From Dasyornis broadbenti (lineage: Eukaryota > Chordata > Aves > Passeriformes > Dasyornithidae), in the NCBI GenBank assembly GCA_013397935.1, contig VZRN01001305.1:2517976-2581975 (forward strand): a DNA stretch of 64,000 nt, read 5' to 3'. The stretch's first letter is position 1. Every line of letters begins with the position of its first letter. The notes beneath the pieces are model-generated. The model saw nothing but the letters and a program-made list of their open reading frames with translations. It was not told where the DNA came from and searched no databases. The position numbers were made by a program, and so were the translations under genes. Shown here piece after piece: positions 27,415 through 38,500 of this stretch.

Positions 27415-27780
27415 TGTGGCCTAGTCAGGTGACTGGACACTCAGAGACTCAGCAGGAGCTGAGGACTCAGCTGGAAGAACGCGGACTCAGGGTATAAAAG
27501 CCCAGTGCTTCCTTTGTTCAGGATCCCTGCTCCAAGACACAGACTTGAGCTGTTATTCTGTTGCTGCACCATGATAAAATTACTTAAAGGAATCACCGGT
27601 CTGACACTCTGTCTTGGGAAACCCGGGATTGAGCCTCTAAGGAAATCTTGTCTATGTAAATGTGGGCTGTGTAGGGAGTCACCTGTTGGGTCACTGGAGC
27701 CACCTGCTGTGAAGGAGCTTTGGTCTCAGCATTTAAAGTTTTTGGGAGTGGGACTGGGACTGCCAAAGTTCTCCTGAATG
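27415..27780 (+). mobile_element. possible solo LTR or promoter-like element
   Basis: A TATA box, 'tataaaag', lies at 27,493-27,500. It is preceded by GACTCAG at 27,446-27,452, 27,464-27,470 and 27,484-27,490. About 70 bases downstream is 'atgataaaatt', which could be a weak polyadenylation-signal variant. A TATA box, close upstream motif repeats and a nearby A-rich signal match the layout of an endogenous retroviral LTR. I could not identify target-site duplications or both LTR ends, and no internal viral genes flank it. A diverged single-copy promoter is the alternative. Confidence 0.35.
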
Positions 27781-30150
27781 GTCAGAGAGGAACGTTTCCT
27801 TAACAGCAGATGCATCTATAAGGAGGCAAGGGGATATTTTAATCTGGACTGAGGAGTCATGAGTCTTACCATTCTGCACAGCGTTTAACTGTTCTGGAAA
27901 AAAGTGGGATGTAGAGGACCAGTCTATGGACCAGGTCTAAGGGGACAATGGAGGGACATGGAAGCCAGGTGGAAGTAGGTGTCTTCCTTCAGCTGAATCT
28001 GATGTTGATTAGACCCTAAGCACTCATGTCACTGCTGTGCACTGGCTGATTTCCACCATGTCCTGCTCATCCTGCCAGTTCAAGACCCTCAGGTTTGCAT
28101 GGGAGGGAGACGGCCTGTGCTGGATGCGGAGCACGGGCAGTGTGTGTGTGCCCTCCTGGACTCCTTCAGGCATGGCACTGAGCAGAGGTGTACTTGCCTC
28201 ACCCTCGGCTCAGATCCCAGCAGGGAGAAGGTGGAAGGGGAGGGCAGCCAGTGCCAAGCCCCTGGGCAGGCAGTCCCCTTGCCCCCACACAGCTGGCTAC
28301 TAGCAGTCCCAGTGACCCTGTGGGTCCAGCAAGGCTCTGGCTGCAGGCCCCAGGCGAGCTTTTAACCATTGCTAAAACTTTCTGTATCTCTTTTTTTTTT
28401 TTTTTTTTTAAATACAAGTGCAAAAGCCCAAAATTACTAATGTTCCTTCCAAGGCAATGACCACAAAACAGAGAATCAAACCCACAGAAATGCTTTCTTT
28501 TAGAAATTACTCACATTTCATCAAGCTTTGCTTATACTGAGGTGACACAGCCAAACCCACTGACAGTTCAGCTATGTGGCCTGAGAAACTCCACTGCATT
28601 AACAAAGCTACTCTCAGATGTAGAGCACCACTTTTCATCTTTGTTAAAATACCACATTGCTACTCCATTCCTAGCCTGTCAGCATCCCTTCTCATTGGCC
28701 CTTCTGCCTGTCCCACTGGAAATTTGGCATATATTGCCAAGCTCCTTGCAGCTATATGAGTCAAATATTCACTCCAGAATGTCTTAGACGTGGGGAGAAC
28801 TGCTTATTTGCTCTTCCTTTTTCAGAAACCTAACTAAATCTTCCTATTGTGTGAGTTACTTTTTTCTTTTATTAAGGACACTATATTTCATTTCATCCTA
28901 CAGTGAAACAGTTGCAGGCGGCTGCCCAACACTTGTACTCTTAAAAAGGAAAACAATGCAAAGAGAGGATGTCCCTGGAGGAAGATCATGCCCTGCCCCA
29001 GCTGCTTACACATGCAAGACAGATTTTTTTTTTTTTTTTTTCAAGGACAGCAGCCAGTCAGGAACATGACTGCTGTTCTTGCCCTTGGAAACAGCCCTCT
29101 TTTCCTTGCAGTCTTTGGAAACTTGGCTTTCACTACTGCAAGGGTAGCTGGGGACTCTACTGGTTTTGAGCACTGGCATTTCAAAGGAATTATTGTGCCA
29201 ATGGCCAGTGGAGTTACATACTTGGGGATAGGACACATGTATGTGCTTGCAATGGGCAATAAAGCTGAAGAGAATGTCCAATTTCTTCTGCCCTGACCTG
29301 TCTGGAGCTGAACAGTCTCTGATGGGTGAGAAGGGACTTGCACAGGCAGTGCAAAGGATCTGGCAAAGAGTTTTGTTGTTCTGCTTTTGGCAGTTAAGCA
29401 AAAAACCTTGGTTGTCTGCTAGAAAGGTAAGCAGTTAGATAGTTGCTCAACATCTGTGTCCTCGGGGTGTCTTTTTTATTGGAATGGACAATATTTTCGA
29501 GCACACAGCTTGTATGACAGCTTGGAAAGGTAATGCTGAGGTTACTAGCAATTGCTGCAAAGCTGGTACAAAAATAGTGGCCGGCCACAAAACCCAGGAA
29601 GTTCTACAAATAGTGCAGAAGTGGGAGTCATCGGGCTCTGTGGGATGCATGCCATGAGGACCAGAGACCATGTAGGGAGAAGCAGGAAAGGTGTAAGATG
29701 CTTGGCACAGCAGCTCATGTCTTCCCTGCGGACATACTGGCGCTAAGCCTCAGGTAGCATAGCGGGTGCAGTTTGGGTGCTTCAGCACAATCCCCAGGGT
29801 TGGTGTTTGCCTGATGCTGTCTGCATTTTCAGTCTGACCCTTGGCCCCTGCAGATAAGAAATCTTGGAGATAACTGGCTTTCCCGGTTGTCTGTAATGAA
29901 AGCAATATTCTTCCTTCACAGAGGTGTCTTTATGAAGAATCAACTGAAGTAAATGCATACGGTTGTGTCCTATTTTAAAGTGTGTTATAAAAAACCTGAA
30001 TGGAGTAGTGCATAAGGAGGAGTTTGCATGACAATATATTTTTGAAATTAAATACTTTAGATCAGCTATTATAGCTATGAGAAGAAATTCCTGTGTTCTG
30101 AACGAAGTTGCCCCTAGAGCATGTAACAAGGACCAAAAGATGGATCTGTG
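27781..30150. other. unique noncoding DNA with two T runs
   Basis: No gene or repeat family was recognised. T homopolymers lie at about 28,391-28,409 and 29,024-29,041. The segment 28,040-28,340 is GC-rich without a convincing promoter motif. Confidence 0.5.
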
Positions 30151-30257
30151 TTGAAAGCAATGGACTGAGAGTCAGGAGGAAAGATAAGGTGCCAGCCTCT
30201 CCACAGGCTTCATTTGTGTCTTAGTTCTCCACCTGTGGAATAAGGAAGCAATATGCC
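30151..30257 (-). mobile_element. MIR-like CORE-SINE fragment
   Basis: Read on the plus strand, the words 'gaaagcaatggactgagagt' and 'caggagg', then 'tcttagttctccacctgtgg' and 'aataagg', match the reverse complement of the MIR family 3' half (the '...ggactgggagtcaggag...cctcagtttcctcatctgtaaaatggg' pattern). MIR and related CORE-SINEs predate the amniote radiation, so heavy divergence is expected. It carries no coding sequence. Confidence 0.5.
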
Positions 30258-30567
30258 AGGGAAAGTAGGGATAAGAATATCATTACAACTCAAATACTGA
30301 ATGAATGTTTTGGTGAAGCAAGCACTGACATCTACCACAGTTCCAATGATAAAACCTGTCCAAAGATCACACTGATGTTAAAAGGATGGGAAAAGGATTT
30401 TTGCATAAGTAGAAATATTTTCCTGTAAGCAGAACACCAACTATCAATAGTAGTGATGTCCTTATCTCAACATGGTGAAATCAGTGGTCCAGTTTATCAT
30501 GGAAGAAACATGTCAAAACCCTCTCGTGGGCAGAATATATAATTTTCTTTTTGTTTAGTTACTGATT

Positions 30568-30790
30568 TGAATCATCAAACTATGGACTGGAAAGGATGCT
30601 TGGAGGTCACCCAGTCCAACCCCATGCTGAAAGCAGACTTGACTTCACAATTAGATGACGTTGTCCAGGGCCTTTTTTGGTGAAGCTGTGTGTTTGTCTG
30701 GGAGCAGGGATGCTGAACTCCCTTTCTGCATTCCTGTGCTCAGCTGTGTCCTGTGAGAAGAATTTTCTTCCTTCTTTCAAGAGACAGGTA
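30568..30790 (-). mobile_element. CR1 LINE 3' region, minus strand
   Basis: Plus-strand words 'gaatcatcaaactatggact', 'tggaggtcacccagtccaac' and 'cccatgctgaaagcaga', then 'gttgtccagggcctt' and later 'gagaagaattttcttcc', occur in the order of a reversed CR1 3' untranslated region. The terminal octamers are decayed. The last 80 bases are weaker, so the right limit is approximate. Confidence 0.75.
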
Positions 30791-31218
30791 AGAAAACACC
30801 TATTTCCTGTTTTCCAGAAAAGCCCAGGTATAAGTTGGACACTTCACTCTTTAGGCATAGCTGTGCATGTGCCTGGAGACAAAGACATTTGCTTCTCAGA
30901 GCTTTGACCTCTTCTAGTGTTGAACAATTCCTGATGAGGGCTGTGAGAGGTCTCTGTGTTGATTTTCTCAAATATTTGGTGAAGTTTTTCTTTCTGTTTG
31001 TGACTTTTTAATGATAATCCAGTCATTAGGACTCATTAGCTGCTTACTTTGAGGTTTGGGGCTCTGCTGTTTTTTTCTGTTTGGGTGGTGGGTTTGTTTG
31101 ATTGTGACATTTGGCCAGAACACATACCTGATTTTGCTTTTAACACTGACTTTGGGGGGGGAAAAAAACCTTTTCCAGTAAGGTCTCATGAATCATAAAC
31201 CTATCACTTTGACAGGCT

Positions 31219-31290
31219 GTAGTGGTTTGACCTTGGCCAAGTGCCAAGTGCCCACCCAATAAACAATTGCAAGCCCAAGACACAGTTGTA
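31219..31290 (+). mobile_element. possible endogenous retrovirus LTR start, fragment
   Basis: The sequence begins with TG and reads 'tgtagtggtttgaccttggc', then 'caagtgccaagtgcccaccc'. I recognise this as resembling the 5' edge of LTRs found in songbird endogenous retroviruses. Similarity is lost after about 50-70 bases, no matching 3' LTR edge or internal region was seen, and the assignment rests on memory of that motif only. Confidence 0.35.
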
Positions 31291-31925
31291 GACCTGTAAG
31301 CAAATTTTTCAAGTAGGACAACATGCAGTGTGAGATAATGTAGGAGATAGTATAGAAAACCATTACAGAAAGGGTAGGATAAGAGGAAAAGTGATACTGT
31401 TATGGTGGTTTAAAACCCATTGGCTTGAGTGATCCCTCTGGTTCAGCTGTGGCTTGAGAAGCCATGGTGCCTGTTGATCTGTTTTCCTTCCTCTCTCCCC
31501 AAAAATGCTGTACAGTGATGAGCAATGTCCAGTAGGCAGTAGCCAAGACCCAGAAAATTGCAAAGATTAAATGAAACTGTGAGCAAAATTTTAGTAAAAT
31601 GAGTGTGAATGTTAGGTAGGCAATAAATGTTAGTTTTAATCTTACCTTGAATGAGAGCACATGTTTATGATCATATCCAAATGCTTCTATAGATTTAGAT
31701 ATTTTGTGTTGCTGAATATGGTAAAAAATGGGTATGGCTCCTTCTTCTGGGATCCCCCTTCTTTTATCCCTGTCCTGTAGTTTCCATCAACATTTCAAGG
31801 CAAATTTTTAGGATATGGGCAAAGGATGACATATTATCTGAGACACAGAGATTGTTGTGTTCTTCTCCTGACTGTAAGGGAATGGTGTGCAGTATCACTT
31901 CAAGGTCTACAAATAGAAGCTCACT

Positions 31926-32050
31926 AAATAGAAATAAATAGAAATAGAAATAGTAATAGAAATAGAAATAGAAATAGAAATAGAAATAGAAATAGAAATA
32001 GAAATAGAAATAGAAATAGAAATAGAAATAGAATATAAATACAAATAGAA
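31926..32050 (+). repeat. hexanucleotide microsatellite (AAATAG)n
   Basis: About 125 bases of AAATAG repeats, cleanest between about 31,954 and 32,032, with degenerate units (AAATAA, TAGTAA, AATATA) at both edges. On the minus strand it yields an open frame of Phe-Tyr repeats, which is a product of the repeat and not a gene. Confidence 0.97.
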
Positions 32051-32939
32051 CTATATCCTGATAATTCCTTGACAAACAGAATTAATTTCTGGTTTTGTGG
32101 GCATCAGTTATTAGCAAGTTTCTGGATGATACTTAAGCTGCAACAGCATGGGGAAAAGAAGGGTTCATGTGTCACTTTCATTGGCCTTCCATCACAAGTT
32201 ATGAGTGCATTACTTTCTGGTCATTAATTTTATGATGTATAAGGCTGTCAGATATTTTGAGACTCAATGATTTATGTTCTCAGAAAAACACAGAAGTTTC
32301 AGACGGCTGGATTTTTGGGGGCTGAAGTAGCTAATGTAGCAGAGAAGGCACCCATTTGAGGAGAAATCTGTGAGCGATATGGTCTGCATATGAAGAAGAC
32401 AAGCTACTGGCACAATAATTGTAATATTATGGATAGCTATATAAAATAACAGATGTGGAGAAGTGGGATGCCAAAAAAGCCAACAAGATCTTGGTGGGAA
32501 GCTTTTGGCATGTCAACTTTAATGATCAAGCAAGACACCATGAGAGGGGAGAATTTTTTCCAGGAATCGAAAACAAGGGATGTGGTTGCTGAAAGCAAGA
32601 ATTCCAGGAGAGGGAAGAGAGAGAGAGAAAATGTCAGATAGAGATGTACAGTGGATTGCTGGAAAGCTTAAACCTTAACACATTTGAGTAAAGGCATTCC
32701 AGTGTAGAAGTCACTGTGTTAAAGGATAATAACCTAGCCAAGAGAATCACAAAAAAATGGAAAGTAACTGTGTTTGTCCGCTCTTGCCATAACACAGCAA
32801 AGTTCTCGTGGGAAAGGACTGGGTCAGGAGGTCATTCGTGAGGAATATGCTTAACTCAGATCGAGGCAGGTATCTCAGTTGTCAGTGGGAGACTACAGTA
32901 GCCTTAGTGTTCCATAGGCAACTACACACAGGCGTAGCT
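32051..32939. other. flank of the Gypsy remnant, possibly decayed integrase
   Basis: In an intact element the integrase catalytic core would lie here on the minus strand. I could not find its Asp-Asp-Glu motif or flanking blocks, so the sequence is either too decayed or unrelated. No other feature was seen. Confidence 0.3.
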
Positions 32940-34470
32940 AGAAAGAGCGGGATGTCTTCAGCCTGTGGCAGACCACTAAATTGACATCTTGGCATTTTCA
33001 TAATTCTCAGCAATGAAGTACCACAGGGATATTTTTGCTGGGATAACCATGTTGGCTCTGAAATGCTACTTCTTTCTGGAATGGGAGTATGATTCTAATA
33101 CATTTAAGGCAGTCACTTTTCCCACACTCTAATATTGCAGCTCCACATTTTTGGTATTAGCCAATCAGATGTGTTATAATTATGAATCAGACACCAGTTT
33201 TAAGGCTTGCAGACCTCTCTCATAAAGCATTAATTTCCTCAGCCCTTTGCAATATTCATACATCTGTCACATTTGCAAGGTATCTGGGCAGGGTAGTGCC
33301 AATGGGCAAGGCTGTGCCAGGCACAATACTGTGTTATGTCTGCGGATTGTACCTAGTTAAGCCCTAAGTAGGGCTTGACAAGTCACTGGCACATGATCCA
33401 AGTCTTTCTCATTTATCAGGGGTACAAGTGGTTTGTGGTCAGTCAAAAGTTGAATTAACTCTTTGGAAGAGCTGTTTCCATACATTTTTCACATGTTTCT
33501 TTTACAATGAGACACTTCTCAGTCTGCAGAGAGTGATTTATGTCATCAGCAAATGTCTAGGAGCAGTGTGTAGCAGTCCCACCAGTCTGACCAAGTTGCA
33601 ATGTTGCAGGTGGCTCTGTGTGGTTACAGGAAGGGAGAATTATGTGCTTCAGGTAGGGCTTCCACTCAGTTGAAAACATATTCTTGTATTATATTCAAAT
33701 ATCAGGTGATTTTATTTTCCAGGAGTTCATTACAAGGACATATTGCTACCATTCATAACCCAGCCTTCATTTCACTTTGACATAGATTCAGGAGTTTGCA
33801 TTCATTTATTACTTTCTTAGGCCAATTTACCTTTTCTCAGTCTGCCTTTATGCCTAGTTTTCATGTGTGTTATCTCAGTAGTTCTGCTAGTTTTGTTGTA
33901 GCCCAGTGTTTATTGCCTTTCAGACCCAAATACCAAGTGTCTCTGGAAATCTAGACTGGCTTTTATCATGTTTCTCTTCTCAATGGCAATATCCCAGGAC
34001 TTTGTCTGTACAAGCAACTATCCCTTTCCAGGTGCTGCAGTAGCCTTGTCATTTCCTTTGGAATATATTGGGTGCAGTAGCAATGCCAAAAGGAAGTCTG
34101 CGGAAAGATTACCATCCAAAAGGCATAATAAAAGTAGTTAACTTGGCGCCATCTGGGTGTAGAAGCATCTGCCAAAAACCATTTGCGGCATCTAAAAGGG
34201 GGGGAAAAACTTGGGCATTCATCTTGGAAAGATGCTGTCCACTGCGAATACGACAGTGCTTCTCCCAGGCACTTTGTTTTGTTGATTTAGGTCAAAGGAT
34301 GTGCTGACTCGGCCGTTCTTGTTAAGGCCTTGTAACTGCTGGTGAATGCTGTTCAGTGGGTTTGGCTATTTCCTCCCTAACACTGGCAGGGCTTGGTCTG
34401 TCTGCTCCTGCTTTTTGATTGGGAAGCACTGGACTGAACACGTCGTGACTCTCTGTATGCCCTAGGGAGC
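32940..34470 (-). pseudogene. decayed Ty3/Gypsy retrotransposon pol (RT, RNase H, integrase)
   Basis: Read on the minus strand, three enzyme regions appear in pol order. Reverse transcriptase (about 34,060-34,200) shows LDAANGFWQ, HPDGAKLTTFI and LPFGIATAPNIFQR. RNase H (about 33,280-33,445) shows TDHKPLVPLINEKDLD and then a VPG word. The integrase zinc-binding part (about 32,950-33,100) shows RIILPF and a KC...VV...LK remnant where Gypsy integrases have a conserved Trp-Trp-Pro-Gly. Spacings of about 220 and 155 codons are close to those of intact elements. An in-frame stop splits the RT (TAA at 34,109-34,111) and another follows RNase H (33,357-33,359). Frameshifts are needed between blocks, and the second Asp of the catalytic pair is Lys (codon at 34,001-34,003). 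The protein is dead. The right part (34,210-34,470) matches the usual N-terminal RT approach only weakly. No gag, protease or LTR was identified. Confidence 0.88.
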
Positions 34471-35070
34471 TGTATTCCATTGCATAGTGGGGAGATGAGC
34501 TGAGTCTTTCCTCCAGAGTTTTTTGTTGTTTTCTTTCGACTGATATAGCAATGCCATCTGTGTATTGTACTGAACAGTTAGTTTTTTAACCTCTGGGAAC
34601 AAATACAGCTCCCAGAGTGTCCTGTAATATTGCAAATTACTACAGACCTTACCAGCATGTATGTTCATCCACGAGTGCAAGTGGTGGAAATGACCCAGTC
34701 ACTCGTTATTTGTTTTTAACAGGTTCTTTCCCAATTCTTATTTCTGAATGCTGTCCTGTGCCTCCTCTCAGGGACTTTGTTCTTGTTCCATCATTACCTT
34801 CAGAGACAGGATACTGCTTTATACCTACTAATTTTCCCTCTCCAATATCTAAAAGTCTGAGAGGACCTTACTCAACTTTCCTCACCCAATTTAATCCCCC
34901 CATTTCTGCTGGAGTGGACACCACTAGTGTTGTCTCAAGGCCTCTGTTCAGTTAAATTCTCCTGTATCCCCACAGAGATGTCCTTCTTTCACTAGAAATC
35001 TGTCCCACTGTAGCAGAATAAGGAGATGTGAGGGCTCATGGGATTGTTCGTCGTGGTCATCTTAAAATTG
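34471..35070. other. unassigned sequence upstream of the Gypsy pol remnant
   Basis: Relative to the minus-strand pol remnant, this is where protease and the end of gag would be expected. I saw no Asp-Thr/Ser-Gly-Ala protease motif and no zinc-knuckle cysteine pattern. Whether it belongs to the element is open. Confidence 0.35.
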
Positions 35071-35160
35071 GTCTAATTTTAAACCACTTAAAATTGAAAA
35101 TAAATCCTGAAAATGCTGACTTAAACTCCTGTTATTACAAAAAAAGTGTCACAAACTCAT
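35071..35160. repeat. imperfect direct repeat, copy 1
   Basis: This 90-base block recurs at 35,497-35,586, exactly 426 bases further on, with about ten substitutions and no visible length change. Shared words include 'taaatcctgaaaatgctgac' and 'tcacaaactcatt'. It lies just beyond the 5' side of the Gypsy pol remnant and may be an internal repeat of that element or an unrelated duplication. Confidence 0.85.
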
Positions 35161-35496
35161 TAGTTAGGGAAGGAAGCCATCAAATACATGTGCATTTTCC
35201 CATTGTTTTTCCTGGCAAAGAATTAATTCATGTTGCAAAAAAATTGCTGTAAAATTTCTTCCATTTCCTCCTGTCAGTGTATCCTATCGACAGGAAGGTG
35301 GCTAAGTTGTGAGTGTGCACACTTTGTGCTAAGACTTCACAGCCAATAGTGTTGCCAAAAGCCAAGCACCATCACAGTCAAAATGTGGGATTTTTAAAAA
35401 GGAGGGCTGATATTGATTGCCCTGCACTTTATGTGACTGGAGCAAGTGGTCTGTTTTTGGAAAACCATCATGCCCCTTAAAAAGGATCAGGCCTCA
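35161..35496. other. spacer between two direct repeats
   Basis: A 336-base stretch between the two 90-base repeat copies. No coding frame or named repeat was recognised. Confidence 0.5.
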
Positions 35497-35586
35497 GTCT
35501 CATTTTAAAACACTTAAAATCGAACATAAATCCTGAAAATGCTGACTTAAGCTCCTGCTATTACATAAAAAGCATCACAAACTCAT
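35497..35586. repeat. imperfect direct repeat, copy 2
   Basis: Second copy of the block at 35,071-35,160, offset by 426 bases, in the same orientation. Divergence of roughly one base in nine indicates an old duplication rather than an assembly artefact. Confidence 0.85.
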
Positions 35587-38500
35587 TTGACCCTCAGAAC
35601 TGAAATTTTCTTCTTTCTCCAAGTTCCAGACCTGTATCCTGCACATTTTTCTCATATCCCTCTGTTAAGTATTTCCAGTCGGACTTCTCAATGAATAAGG
35701 GAGGTAGAAGTTGACTGTATGTATGCATGTGTGTGCTCCTATCTGTATCTGTGATCAGGATTTATGTGGCTCAATATATATGTGTATATTCTTGTTAATT
35801 CTGCCTTTTTAGCCTACAAACTGAGAGGGTTTTGTTGCTGAAACTAAGAAGGAGGAAGATGAAATTACTGTAGTCGAGTAGAAAACTATCTGTCCTGAAG
35901 AGTTACACATAAGAATATGATACTAGAAAACAGAGGCAAAGCTAGGCAATCTGACACTGAGATACTTTTCTCATTTTTTGGTGTGTTTTGTTTGTTTATT
36001 GTTGTTGTTTTTCTAATGTGAGAAAAAGGAGGAAGGAAAGGAAAAGTGGCCCATTCCCATTTGTGAAACTCATGCCCCTCATAAATCACAGGACTCTGCA
36101 CCACAGTGAGCAAATCTGAGTGCAAAGTGCTGTAAGTCATGTAAAAGATAGGTTAAGAGAAGTGCATACTTTTCAGGCTTTATGCATTTCAAAAAACATC
36201 AATCATTAATTTCTATTTGCCTGTTCTGTGCAATTAAAATTGAAAATTAAATGAGCAGAAAGGAATAAACAGAATAAATGTCTCTCTCTTTTGGGAGATC
36301 CTGGTGGTAGAGTCTGGTTGTATCATGATTTTTCACATGAATAACATGCAGCAGGTTTTTCCCAGAAACCCTCTTGGGATTAGAGATGAGATTATTTTCC
36401 CCCCGATCCCCTTTGATGGGTATTTATGGCCCAAATGAGGGGTGGTTTTGGTAGAAAGCACTTAGTTCTCATCTTGTCACCAGTGGCAGTTAATCTTAGT
36501 ATCTATAATTGTCTAGTCATTTGTATTTGCCATATGTTTTTCTCTTTAGCTCTAGTGTAAAAGATTTGAGGGATCACTGAATTTGGCACACATGCTTTTT
36601 CACTTGACTACATCTTTGGTTATCAGGAGTCAGTGTTTCTAAATACTAGAATAATATATTCAATACGTATTTACCTTTAAATATTTGAAGCAAGACTAAT
36701 AACAATAAAACCCATCAAGCTGCTTTTTAATGATGCTTTTCTTGTTAACGACTGGCTTCGCAGGTATGATAGTCCTCAGCACTGCACAGAGAGGCATTGC
36801 TGGGAGAAACCCTGTGCAGATGGAGGTTCTCTCCAAGAGGCGGTGCTAACAATTGCCACAGTCGGAATAATATATTTGTAAAATCTCTATAATCTGTTTG
36901 CAAATGTAATTAAAGGTTTTATGTGGGCATGTGCGCTTGTGCAGTAGTATGGTGTCCTCCTATTTATGAGCTGTGTAATTGTACGTTTAGTCCCTTTTTG
37001 GTGTAGGAAAGCCGCACTGTAATGTGTAATTATAACCTTGGTAAGTGTACCACCATTAAAGTTACAGTAAGTGGTGTGTGCAGCAGAGGAATGATAGGGT
37101 GATGACAGAGTGACATGCTGTAACCAGCGTGGCATAATAAGAAGAGTCTTGTTGATCCTGCTATTAAAAAGGCTGTTCTCTGTACCGGCTAACTTTTGGT
37201 TCCCCAGGAAAAGGGAAAGGTTGCTAAGCCTCGCAGAAGCACTGGCTGTGTCTGTAGCAGTGACATTTGCTGGACACTTGCCCAGGGACTGTTAAGGACG
37301 TAGAGGCTTCAGGGCCCTGGGGGTGGCAAAGCCTCAGGAGGTCCTGGCATGCCCTGGGGGCAGAAGCACTGCTGTGCCGCAGGTGAACCTTGCTGGGGTG
37401 CGTGCCTTGGGATGCTTGTCCCAACCAAGCCCTGCCTGAGCACGGAGAGCCACCTCAGCCTCAGACCAGCAGGTCCCCCCAGTGTAGCAAAAAGCCTTTA
37501 TCACAAACCAGTCTGGTGTTTGTTGGCTGCTTCAGGGGCAGAAAACTGTCCCTCTCTTTGTCTCCTCTGTTTTCCTGTAGGAGGGGGAGTGAAGCTCCAG
37601 GTGTTCAGAACTGCAGGGTGCAGGACGCTGTGGCAGGCACTGTGGTGGGAGTGGTGGAGGATCCACCAGTGCCCCATGTCACTGATGGCTGTGGTGGGGC
37701 AGTGATGTTGGTTTCACAGGGAAGATGTCCAGGTGAAACACTGGAGGCTGCCTTCCGAAATGTCCTGTAGGGGGAAACAATCAGCAATGTTGTGAAAAGA
37801 GGCCTGGGGGAACACAAACTTTGCCCAAGAGAGCACCAATGTTGCTTGATTTTTGAAATATTGCTGCCAGCAGTAAATTCCATGCTCATCTCTGTGCTGG
37901 GAAGTTTCCACTACTCTGATACCTGTGGGATGCTGTTAGCCACATTGGAAGTGCATACTGATTAGCATCACTGAGGAAATGAAAATTCTCAGTGTGGGTA
38001 TGTGGCTTAAACTACACTGCAAATTGAATTAAATTCTCAAAAAATCCTGCCAGAGAGGACAGTATTTTATTAAATCCCAGCCTTGCATGCACTTTCATAT
38101 AGGATTGCAGAGGAGAGCTTTAAAATGGTCCTTATGGCATTTTTAATGGAAGCAAGTCCCAGGGCTGGTTCAAGGCAGCTGGTCCAGTGTTTCTCTTTTT
38201 GCATTGGCAGGAGTACATCACTAATCTGGAGGCTGTTGAGAGTCTTCTAGTGATGCCTTTTTTCCATGTTTGTGTTTTGTATTTTCTGGCTCAGTTAGAC
38301 CGTATCCTGTAAACTTACTTATTGTGCTTCGTATTCATTGCAATGACATCTACTGTGGAAGGGAGGGGAAAGCTTCTTAACCACAGGCTCGCCTCCTGCT
38401 GACTGCAGTCAGAGATGGCCTGGGACAACACTTGCAGCAGATGTTTCTGCTTTATAGATCAATAGAAACTTTACAGAGATATTTCCATCTTCAGTCCAAA

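Noticed and set aside
31764..32075. Phe-Tyr repeat open frame on the minus strand
   Set aside because: It is a translation of the AAATAG microsatellite.
34471..35000. Search for a protease motif and gag zinc knuckles of the Gypsy element
   Set aside because: Only a vague Asp-Ile-Gly-Glu word near 34,840 was seen on the minus strand, without flanking similarity. This is not enough to call.
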